From contig BDIU01000334.1 of assembly GCA_002118135.1 (NCBI GenBank), positions 62,001 through 126,000 of the forward strand: a DNA stretch of 64,000 nucleotides, given 5' to 3'. The notes below the pieces were generated by a model. That model saw only the letters and a program-made list of their open reading frames with translations, was not told the origin of the DNA and did not search any database. Below, piece after piece: positions 47,339 to 57,500 of this stretch. This stretch comes from Trebouxia sp. TZW2008. Lineage: Eukaryota > Chlorophyta > Trebouxiophyceae > Trebouxiales > Trebouxiaceae. Every line of letters starts with the position of its first letter. The stretch's first letter is position 1. A program made the translations under genes and the position numbers.

Positions 47339-47441
47339 CTGCTGATGCTGTATTGCCTGGCCTTAAGTCAGCTGTGCCTCAAACATCGGCCGCAATGAGT
47401 TCACAGCCGAACAGCATCATAGCACCAGTATTCATTGCAGA

Positions 47442-48099
47442 TTAGGCTTCCTGCATTTGTTCCGATTTCCCATTCAGCCCTGACCATTTGTCTTTGCCAT
47501 CTTGTATATCCATACATCTCGACTTGTAGAATATGTGACAGTCAGGCTGAAACGCCTGAGGGGCTTTGGAGTCATCAAAGTTGAACAGAGTGGGGAATGC
47601 CATCCACATATGACGTCCTTCGTCTGCAATGTGTGAATGGCATTTTGAGCAGCTGACTTTGCAAGGCAAGTGGTACTCTTCAGTGTCTGCTGAGGTGTTG
47701 TAAAACATGAGACTGTCCACGCCTTTGATAAATCGCAATGACTCTTTGTGGAATAGAGCTGCCCACTGAAAGGGTGCACCTGCGCTCCAAAAGCAGTGCA
47801 GTGAGTTCCTTCCGGCAACGCTTCCTGGTCAATATCAGCACAAGCCTGAGCAAGCAGATACAAGGCAACCAGGCTGATTACAAACGACTAGCAATCAGCA
47901 GACAACTTGTGCTGTTACCATGCAGGTGTTGGCAGTCTGTGCAGTGACAGAACTTGGCACTTTTTGGGTCACAGTCCGCAGCGTATTCGATCGCTCCGCA
48001 TTTGCAATTGGCCGTGTATTTTACTTTGAAGCTTTTGTCCTTGCTAATCAAGATGTAAGGCGCCTCGTTTGTCCACTTAGATTTGTCGCTCTTGTCCAT
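47442..48099 (-). CDS. GFA/CENP-V-like zinc protein, paralogue B
   Basis: Two exons, 48099-47919 and 47779-47442, with the same phase 1 intron position as paralogue A. The start is the only ATG in the open first exon (MDKSDKSKWTNEAPYILI); no transit peptide is seen, so it is probably cytosolic or nuclear. Motifs: CKCGAIEYA, FCHCTDCQHLHG, LPCKVSCSKCHSHIADEGR and MWMAFPTLFNF. The tail QMQEA differs from A. About 172 residues. Function as a formaldehyde/glutathione enzyme is family inference only. Confidence 0.9.
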
Positions 48100-49182
48100 G
48101 TTGTCACAAGTTGACGTGAAGCAGGCTACCGGGTCGTATCTGCCTGGCGATGTCTCAGTTTCCCTATATGCAGCTGCTCGTCCCCGGACAAGGGCCGGAC
48201 GGTCGGGAAAACTCAACGGAGTGTTTTGGCCTCTTTAGCTGCACTTCAAATGATTAAAAGCTCCTCGAGCCTTTCAATCGTTTTCCAGTGACGTGCAGTG
48301 GTTGAGTATGTGTGCATGCTTGAGGTTGCTTTCCGGTTATTTCTTTACAACACAAACTTTTTTTGCTTATCGTGTTTTGTTTTTGTTGTCGCTCATGACT
48401 TACAATGATACAATCACACAACTCAGTTGATTGAATTAGAGTTTGCCACTTGTGGCACATGCGATTAGACTTGTTGTCTAGCTGAAGCATGTAAAATTAT
48501 ACTCTCTCTCTCTCTCTCTGTAAAATTACTCTCTTTCTCTCTCTCATGCCCAATCTCTACATCACGCAAGGTAGCGCGCAAGGTACTGAGTAAGCTGTCT
48601 GCATGTGTATTGCATTGAAGCTTGCATTCCTTTGCATGCCAAAAGTTGTAGGCACACATGTACATGTACTCAGTACATGTCCTTTGTTACAGTAACAATT
48701 GTTATTGATTGAACTAAGAGCTTGTTTGCAAAGCTGAAACCCCAAGCCGTGGCTGTAGCCAGAAAGAGGGTTCACGGACCATGTGCACTCTTTTTTGTAC
48801 ATGACTTTAGCTTGAGCACAAAAAATCCATGACATGTATGCAACTGTGAACACAGATGTACGTAATGTATACATTAATCAATATTGCCAATGCAGCAACA
48901 CCTGTAAACAATACAGTAAGATGTATCTCTTTGCCCTGCCATAGAGCAATTGACCTTCGCTGTGCCCAGCGTGAGCATGTTGTTGCAAAGAAGTAATGTC
49001 TCTACACAGTCCGCAACGATGTCTTGTACGGATACGTGGCATTAGCAAAAATGGCCTTGTGCATGCATGGGAATAAGTGTACAGAACTAGAGGTGCAAAG
49101 CTATAACTGCCTAGTCCCTACACCCCAAAGCATACATCAAAACTGCAAGATCCTGTGACTCTGGAAGCAGGTATAAACTTAG
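48100..49182. other. Intergenic region with CT-rich microsatellite
   Basis: Holds the promoter side of paralogue B and the 3' flank of paralogue C. A (CT)n run lies at 48502-48519 and a second interrupted CT run at 48529-48545, separated by taaaatta. The region is AT-richer than its surroundings. No gene is seen. Confidence 0.55.
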
Positions 49183-49810
49183 CTAGCTGATATTATGGTC
49201 ACTCTTCTCCTCTTTCATTCTTTCAGAGTCATCTTTGTGGCCAGACCACTTGGGCATGCCGTCATGGACATCCATGCATCTCTCAGCGTAGAATATATGG
49301 CAGTCAGGTTGAAAGGCTTTGGGGATGTTTCTGTCCTTGAAGTCAAACAGCGTGGGGAAAGCCATCCACATGTTTCTGCCTTCACTGGCAATAGGTGAGT
49401 GGCAACGTGTGCAGCTGACTTTGCAGGGCAGCTCCCGCTTCGGGCACCTGTCTTGTGTGTTCAAGAATCCCAACATGTCTGAGCCTTTGATGAACCGCAC
49501 ATTCTTCTTGTGGTAGACAGCTGCCCATTGGAATGGAGCACCTGAAGCACAACGGCAGTTTGGCTCTGCTGACATGCAAGTCTGCTGAGCAATGTACGAA
49601 AACTCAGCTCTGTGTCTTACCGTGAAGGCGTTGGCACCCTGTGCAATGACAGAACTTGGCTGAGCAAGGATCAGTGTCCACAGCATACTGTACTGCTCCA
49701 CAGAGGCAGGTGGATTTGAACTTGATCTTGAAGTCCTTGTCGTCTTTGATCAGCAAGTACGGTACGTCGTGCTGCCAATCTGGACTTTCCTGCCTTTCGC
49801 GCTTTGTCAT
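49183..49810 (-). CDS. GFA/CENP-V-like zinc protein, paralogue C
   Basis: Two exons, 49810-49621 and 49541-49183, same intron position and phase as A and B. Starts MTKRERQESPDWQHDVPYLL. Motifs: CLCGAVQYAV, FCHCTGCQRLHG, LPCKVSCTRCHSPIASEGR and NMWMAFPTLFDF. The C-terminus is longer and charged (DDSERMKEEKSDHNIS). About 182 residues. Upstream frames with more ATGs are not in frame with this start. Confidence 0.9.
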
Positions 49811-51888
49811 TGTCAACCGTCGGCACGGCCGCCGAGAAAACGAAGGGATGTATACAGAGAGTTAGGTCAGCAGCCACTGCGAAGGCCAGCTCTCGGTGAC
49901 AACAAGTGACAAACTTGATCGTACGGTTGCGCGGGCACTTATGTAGAATAGAGTGGCCTCTCAAAGCTCGATTTAGCGCTCTGCACACGCTCGAAGACAT
50001 GAGGACGTGCCACGGCGATGCATTTGTGCGCTTTGAAATGTGAAACGCCATCTGCTGAGTAATACGCGTGACTTTATCCACTTCATAATTTAGTCACAGG
50101 AGCAGCTCTGAAGTCAGCCTTCTGTCATTCACCCCAAACACAACAACAAAGCTGTAATCACTACACCACGCACTAAATGCATCAGCTGAGGTGCACAAGT
50201 GGTAGCGGTTCTGCTTCATAGGACATGAGCATCAGCTCAATTGCATGCACAACATGGCAAGCATTGCTGTGACATCACAGGAGCATTTAGCCTGGTCACA
50301 ACTTGTTGCATTCTTGAGCTTCATGCAGCATGTGTGCTTGCTACCTTGAGCCTGCGCACTTCACACTGCAAGCTCAAAAAAGCTGCAGACTCTGTTATCA
50401 GCAGGTTGTATGACACAACTTGACTGACAACAAATTCTGACCAGGATACACTGCTGTAAGTTCAAAAACTGCTCTCAAGGCAGCAATTCCAGGCTGCCTC
50501 TGTTTACATTTGTTTGCATGCATGCATTGGTTTGCATGCACACCTAGCAGTATATGCTGGCAAGCGCGATGATTATTGTTACTATTGTGATCATTGCCTG
50601 GACAGGCACAGCTGCTGCAGAGCATACCCATGTGTATGTGTGAGTAACTGAATGGTCATGACCACTGACTCTAAAGTCCCAAGGCTTCAGGGGGTGGAGG
50701 ATGCAGAACTGAGCCTCTGGAATCTAGAAGGGACACTAGTAGCAAGTATCCAACCTGCAAAACAGTCTACTGTTGGGGTAACATTATCCAGTCATACGCT
50801 TTACACCTGCATTGACTATTTAGCATTGGCATCAGCAATTAATATGCATGCATGACATGACATGACATGACATGACATGACATGACATGACATGAATGCA
50901 GAGTGCGGTGATGCATGGATGCATGCAATGCAAGAAAAATGTGACAAAATGAATGTGCTGCTTTATCAATGCCAGGCTCTGTCAAGATGGGCGTTCAGGG
51001 GAGCTCTTGCAGAGATGTGTGCTCACCCCGAAAGCTATAGAGATGACTCCTGTGATGATGGCAGTACGCTGCCCCTTCTTATCCTGTGGCGTTAGCTCTG
51101 GTTCTTTCTTCTTTCTTTCTGCATGTCAGACCTCAGATTGATCAAACGCTGCGTGTGTCTGTGAAAGTAAGATGCACTTTGCAGAGAGTACATGCAGCAA
51201 TGGCAGGGCTTGTTGACCGCATACTTTACATCACCTGTTTCTGATGCAGGCGAGCCTGCACTGATATCCTCTTGCCTGACCCAGGGCGGCTCCTGAGAGG
51301 AACAGAAAGCTCATGTCCAGTTCTGACTGATGGCTGAACATATGGGATTCGAGCAACATCTGCTGGAACTTGCAGCAATACCTTTGAGTCTTTGTTAGCT
51401 CTGCAAGCAGGCTGTCTGACAGCTCCATCTTTTCTGCAGATGCAGCGTCCTGTTTATTCAATCGCTGCCATTCAGTGGTTATACTAGCAACAACGTGATG
51501 GGATGGTACCTTCTGGGTTCAACTAAGCATGGTCTCCTTCTCAAACTGAGTTTGCATGCAAAGAATTGGCGACTTCGCAGGCATTCGCCCTGTCTGCTTG
51601 CAGCGCAAGTGATACCAGCCACGGATGGGCGAGTCGAAGACGCCAACATGTGCTTTACCAAGGTTTTCGCAACTCTGCAAAGCCCGTATGCGCTCCCCTG
51701 TGTTCTGTCAACAGTTTGACCTGAAAGTTTGACCATGCATGGTCACGACCTGACCTATCCGTGGTTGACCATGATCATAGCGCTACATTTCCGCTGAACG
51801 CATCTGCAACTCCCACACGACTGCCAAACATTGGTACTAGCCTTTTGAGTGCCGTGTCAGTTGATTTGATTAACAGCGAAGCATAAGC
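49811..51888. other. Long intergenic region with pentanucleotide microsatellite and weak minus-strand exons
   Basis: Contains (CATGA)9 at 50851-50895. On the minus strand, a segment at about 51461-51370 (AEKMELSDSLLAELTKTQR followed by gtattg) looks like an exon. Segments near 51830-51790 (MFGSRVGVADAFSGN) and 51700-51560 might be others, but frames and splice sites do not join convincingly. The right end (to 51888) must hold the promoter of the small membrane protein gene. I find nothing firm between 50000 and 50850. Confidence 0.35.
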
Positions 51889-52475
51889 ATGACGTCCCCT
51901 GCAAGTATAAGTGCATCAACGGTACAAGCCAGAGCTGCGCATGCCGGATTCAAGCCTTTCTTGACGCGCCCGCAAGGACGCCAAGGTAAGAGGTGCCAGC
52001 TTCTTGAGGTCGATGCTTCTGCCCGCAGTCGACACCAGTCATAATAGCCTATGCATGCCTTTGCAGAAAGAACAGCCCGCTTGAGGTGTTCCGCAGACAG
52101 CTCCACAGATCGATCCAAATCAGTCAGAGACCAGATAGGTACTCTCCACCTCTGCTAGAAGGCATGTCAGCACGCATGCTGACAAGCTCTAGCCTCATGG
52201 CTTCCATTCTCGTTGCCATGTGGCAATGCAAGCAAATTTACATGCTCCAGCAACCATGACCTGCAGTTGAGAAGCAGGGAGTAGAACCAGCGTCTCAAAG
52301 AGGAGACCCAAAAAGAAGAATAGACAGGGAAGACCTGTATACTGACAACTGGGGGGGAGACAAATGGAAGGGCGACAAAGTCAATGTCCTCAGCATTATT
52401 GTGGTTGTGTCTATTCTTGGACCTGTGGTGGGTCTTGTGTTTGCATACTTGACTTTTGGAAAGCTGTGGGGTTGA
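51889..52475 (+). CDS. Small plastid-targeted single-span membrane protein
   Basis: Not named with certainty. Three small exons join in phase: 51889-51985, 52067-52138, 52324-52475, giving 106 residues. The N-terminus (MTSPASISASTVQARAAHAG, hydroxylated, basic, no acids) is a classic chloroplast transit peptide, with likely cleavage near RTARLRCSA. The mature part is short and polar (DREDLYTDNWGGDKWKGDKV) and ends in one hydrophobic span (VNVLSIIVVVSILGPVVGLV) with a FGKLWG C-terminus. This layout resembles small thylakoid membrane proteins of the green lineage, which is an inference. The gene is easily missed because no exon exceeds 152 bases. Its 3' end converges on the TTC1-like gene. Confidence 0.75.
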
Positions 52476-52708
52476 GAGCCAATGAAGATGCAGTTGAAGG
52501 AAGTGACATCAAGGCAGTCATATGGTGACTGTGCAGCCCTCTCTTGGCACAATTTTGACTGTCAGGCAGTACGAGACGTGTCGCAACACCTTGTACACTA
52601 TCAGGCTGACAGGAGCGCATCCTTGCACAGATAGCCTCCAAGACTGTCAATGTATGCACTGATGAACGAGCCATGTATGCACCAGACCAACGAGTCTAGG
52701 GGTACAGT

Positions 52709-54180
52709 TCATTGCTTAAAGTTGATGCTGTATGAACCAGTGTTGGGGTCCTTTTCGGCTTTGAAGTTGTCTAAAGACATGCCAAATTTTCCAAGAACTG
52801 TATTCCCCAGCTCTTTCAGTTTTCCTGCACACAGCAAATGAGCCTGATGAGCAAACAGAAAAGACGTACAATTGACCAGCATGTATCCAAGTGTCAGTAG
52901 CTACACCACACTCTACAAGTATGTTGTGTTTGCAGAATGCATGATGGTTTGCTCGCAGCCATACATGCTGCTTGTACACCGCTCAAGTGCTGTGCAGACA
53001 AAGCAATCTGCATCACCACACTAAACAGCACAGCACACCGAACACACAAGATGGGCATCAGTGATGGCAAGCACTGAGATACCTAGCATTTCATCCTTCA
53101 TCTTCTCTTGCCTCTCTCGCACAATAGGTTGCAGTCTTGCTAAAGATTTCCTTGCTACTGTGTCATCTGGGTTGAGCTCAAGAATCTGCATTGAAAGTGA
53201 TCTCAGCAAGTCAGAGCTGCTTGCGAAAACCCGGGGACTGTGAAGGTTCGAATGTGTCATCGCTTGCAACTCTCAGCCTGGCTCTTGCTGTGTCAAGTCT
53301 ACTATAAAAAGCAGAATTGGACTGAACGACGCACACACCGGGTGTTGAGAATGGCAAACTTCCTGATGGATACAACAGACATGTCATGAGCCATGATGTA
53401 TCATAAGCATTTTGCGCTGATCCTCAATGGGCGCATGTCCTAGATGATCACCCGCAAAACATGGTGCATGCTGCGTCATCGAAATGGCACAATGACAATG
53501 TGAATCATGCTCACCTTTTCTACATCTTTCATTGCATGATCTACATCATCCAGCCCCTCATAGGCTTTGGATCTCCTGTGCCATGCTTTCAAATAAGCGC
53601 CATCAATGTCAATTGCGCTTGAGCAGTCTATTGCTGCTTCTTTGTAGCTTTGCAATTCCAGGTAGCAAGCCGCTCTGTTGGCAAAAAGTACAGCACGTAT
53701 TTGCTGGCCCTCAGGCGCAAGCAGTAAGCCGTCCCCGTATAGATCCTGCATGGTCTTGCTGTGGTTTTGCAGCAAAGGCATGGTGATGCTAGCAACAGGT
53801 GTTGCATCGCACTCACCGCTGCGGCTTCATAGTTTTGCTGCTTGTACATGCTGTTGCCAGCTACTTTGCATTTTTCTGCCTCTGCAATCAGCTTCTGCGA
53901 AAAGCCAGGTGGTGAAGCAGTTGTGATGCGCTCGATGAGGTCAGACAACGATTTTGCATGAGTACAAGCATGCCTTCAAGTCTGCTTCGTCGTTCACGGC
54001 CAGATCTCCTGCTGTAGCTCCCTGTTCCTTGGCATCTGTTTGAGGAGATTTTACGCTTCGTGTGACAGCCTCTTCAGATGCTTGAGCTTCATCACCATGG
54101 AACACAGCAGGTGCTTCTTGTCGCTTGTCTTGCTGCAAGGGCGTCGTCTCAGCGTCAGTCACATCCTCTATCTCGATCAT
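52709..54180 (-). CDS. TTC1: TTC1-like TPR protein
   Basis: TPR co-chaperone-type protein related to tetratricopeptide repeat protein 1. Exons: 54180 to about 53817 (with a frame problem), 53745-53515, 53185-53083, 52824-52709. The N-terminus is acidic and disordered (MIEIEDVTDAETTPLQQDK). TPR helices: AEAEKCKVAGNSMYKQQNYE, RAVLFANRAACYLELQSYKE, AYLKAWHRRSKAYEGLDDV and LNPDDTVARKSLARLQ. The C-terminal block GKLKELGNTVLGKFGMSLDN with NTGSYSINF is diagnostic of TTC1. The N-terminal frame ends at a stop near 53942, while the TPR frame opens in the +1 frame just before. No intron fits; one extra base near 53958 would explain it (sequencing indel or real lesion). Confidence 0.85.
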
Positions 54181-54554
54181 GTTGGAGCGAAGTTGAACGG
54201 AATGATGCAGCAGTAAGTCTTCAACGTGACAGTGCAGACAGTGCAGACAGTGCAAAAGAAGCCTCGGCAGAACTGCTGACAGTGGTGCTCCTGCCTGTTG
54301 CGTTCCGAAGCGCGCTTTGCTGAAAAGTTGCGAAGCCTTCTTCTTCGCTGCTGAGTCCGGCAAGTCAACGTCAAGCTGCGCGAAACAAGCTGCATCATGC
54401 GCTCTACGCACCTCTGGAGCTAGATCAAACTTCACCAGATTGCTTTGGCAGCTGTGCCTCTCGTGATGTAATGTGAGGTTCACAATCACCTGCGTTCAAC
54501 TTGCATTGCAGCATGCCGTCCCGACTTGGTCCGTCTCGATAGGTCTAGCAACAG
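54181..54554. promoter_or_regulatory. Divergent promoter region, TTC1-like / organellar MetRS
   Basis: About 375 bases between two divergent start codons. The TTC1-side frame stays open through most of this stretch but has no ATG upstream of 54180, so coding extension is not supported. A tri-copy gtgcagaca repeat lies at about 54230-54252. Confidence 0.5.
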
Positions 54555-57500
54555 ATGGCAGCAGCTGCGTGTCAATCAACACCAATTGGACTGCTGCTCA
54601 GCAGCCCCCGCTTTGGCTGCCAGCACACATTCAGCTCGCTACGGCCGCGTGTTCGCAGACTAACAAGCTATTCTCAACGCCTCCAGCTGCGTTGTCAGCA
54701 CGGCAATGGAGCCAGTATCTCCAGCAGCCAAGGGCGTGAGTCATACACTGTGACTACGCCCTTGTACTACGTCAATGCAGGTGCGTTCAGGCCTCCAGTC
54801 TCCGCTTCTGCCGAGACCTATGATCGCTTGCATGACACTCCTGTTGGTTACAGGGCCTCACATGGGCAGTGCATACCCCACCATTGCAGCTGATGCTGCT
54901 GCAAGGTTTCAGGCAAGCCCAGTGTCATTACAATTTGTCTTTTCACAGTACACCAGCTGAGCACTAAAAGCTTGTTGTGTGCGAGCAGCGTTTGCAAGGG
55001 AAGAAAGTCAGATTTGTGACTGGCACAGATGAACATGGTGAAAAGATTGCAGATGCAGCTGCAGCACAAGGACTGCAGCCACAACAACATTGTGACAATG
55101 TCGTCCAACAGTACAAGGAATTGTGGACGCAGGTGGGGACACGCAGCGATGCTGCATATTTGCTGCTATGAACTGCGCCTTGTTGCAAATGGTCTGTTGC
55201 AAGCAGTCTGCTTCTTGAAACGCTGTTCTGCAATGCAGCTAGACATCAGTTATGACTCCTTCGTGCGCACCACAGACAAGCGTCATGAGGTATTAACTGT
55301 TCCTGCTAAAGCGCAAATGCCTCACAGTCTGGCCACCATTTATGCTTTTTATTTGACGTTTGTCCTCATTGTCACTGGCTTGTGCCTCAGGTCCTGGTAG
55401 GACAGCTATTACAGCGGGTATGGGACAAAGGAGACATCTATAAAGCTAAATATGAAGGTGAACCCACGTACTTTGTTCTCTGACAAACCAAGCAGTCAAG
55501 CAAGTCATCCTTTGATACCAGAGGCAAGGCGCCTTAGTCTATCCTAGGCCTGCCGTATCAATCTTGTGACATACATTCACTCTCTTCTCTCTTTTCTCTG
55601 TAGCAGAACCGAGACAGTTCATTGCTCCAATACGTACCTCAATCAATCCATCAATCAGTATATCAATCAATATACGTTTACTGTCATGGGGACCCAGCAG
55701 GGGGTCATACAAACAATGTCAGTCAATACTAATCTAATGCATGTGACAGCCAAGCTTGCTGTGCCCATGCCCTAAAACAATGTGTAATGTCAATGGCTGG
55801 GTTGCGCATAATGTACCTCCCATGAAAATAACATTCCCTAAGGTATCTACCAAGAAGGCTGTGCTGGCTAGTGTTCAACAAAGTTGCTACTGAGTTCACC
55901 TCATGTTGGAATAGGCACATGTGCCTGACTTGAATGTGGCTAAATGCAGGGCAGTCAAACAAGAAATGCTGCTCATCCTCTACTACATTGCCTACCTAGC
56001 TGGGCCTGCTGAGCCTGTCCAGCACATGTTTGTAATGAATTGAACTGAAATGGGAAAGAATTGCACATAGGCCTCTGTCATGTTGCAGGCTGGTACTGTG
56101 TGGGATGCGAAGAGTACAAGCAAGATGATGAGATCGACAAACAGCATAACTGCCCTGTACATCGCAAGCCCTGCATCCATCGTGAAGAGGAGAACTTCTT
56201 CTTCAGGCTCTCCAGCTATCAACAACAGCTAGAGGTAAATTGCAACGATGCACCACATTCTCCATCTCTGTGACTGGTGCTCTTGAATTTTTTGGGCGTC
56301 ATGTTTTGGAGCCAAAGCATTTCAGCCACTTGCACTGCAGCTCAGTGCTCCCAAACACATGCATATTGCATATGACTTGTTGCAAGTTCAGTACTACACC
56401 ACCACTAACTTGCATCCTCACCATACAGGCGATTTGATTCTACATCCCCCTAGGCAAACTGAAGGAGCAGAACCTTAGGCCTGACCAGACAACACAAAGT
56501 AGCTCATGTTGCTGATTGCAGACTCTATTGAAAAATAACCCAGACTTTGTTTACCCCGCCTCCCGGCGAAATGAGGTGCTGGGGTGGGTGCAAGGGGGGG
56601 TCAGGGACTTCTCCATTTCCAGGGCGGCCACCCAGTGGGGCATCCAATTCCCTCAGGACCCTAAGCAGACTGTGTATGTCTGGTTTGATGCCCTCAACGG
56701 CTATCTCTCAGGTACTTCTGAGGAGTCAATTGCCTGTTACGCACATGTTGTTCCTATAGAGATCAATACCAGAAGGCACAGAGCCCATCAGTTAGCACTT
56801 GCAGCATTACGGCTGGCAAACCATGTCATTGCAGGACATTCTGCATGTCAATGCTATTGATCATCATCTGACTGCACAACGGCTTGTGCACTTGCAGAGG
56901 ATTGCTGGCAGAAAGCACAGAGGCAAGCATGCTCGCGTCTTGCATTGTGTCTCACATGCAGTCTGTTGCCATTCAATGGCATAGTAGCTTGTGTGGTTGC
57001 ATGGGCTTCCTGCTGGAAGGCGCACAGCCAAGCACTGAGACGCTCCAGCAGCACAGCTGGCCGGCAAATCACGTCATTATCAAGGACATCCGATATGCCA
57101 TTGATTGCATGATGGCTTGTACACTTGCACAGGATTGCCACCAGAAGGCACAGAGCCAAGCATTGAGAACCCACAGCAGCATGGCTGGTCAGCAATGCAC
57201 ATCGTTGGCAAGGACATCCTTCTGTTCCATGCAGTCAAATATCACTTGATTGCACGACGGCTTGTGCACTGGAAAGGAGTGCTACCAAGTAGCCTAGAGC
57301 TAAGCATTAAGAGATGACACCACTGTGGCCGTTCGGCTGCATCATTGGCAAGAATGTTCAATGTTTGTATGCATTTGGTTGCATGATGGCTGGTGCACTT
57401 GCACAGGGTTGCTATCAGAAGGTACATAGCCAAGTGTTGAGAAGCTACAGCAGCATGGCTGGCCAGCAAGCCACATCATCGGCAAAAACATCCTGCAATT

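Noticed and set aside
49811..50081. N-terminal extension of GFA-like paralogue C with presequence-like residues
   Set aside because: The extension is in a different frame from the GFA domain and no intron joins them.
51870..52118. Minus-strand 82-codon frame
   Set aside because: It is the antisense shadow of the transit peptide and second exon of the small membrane protein gene, which splice cleanly on the + strand.
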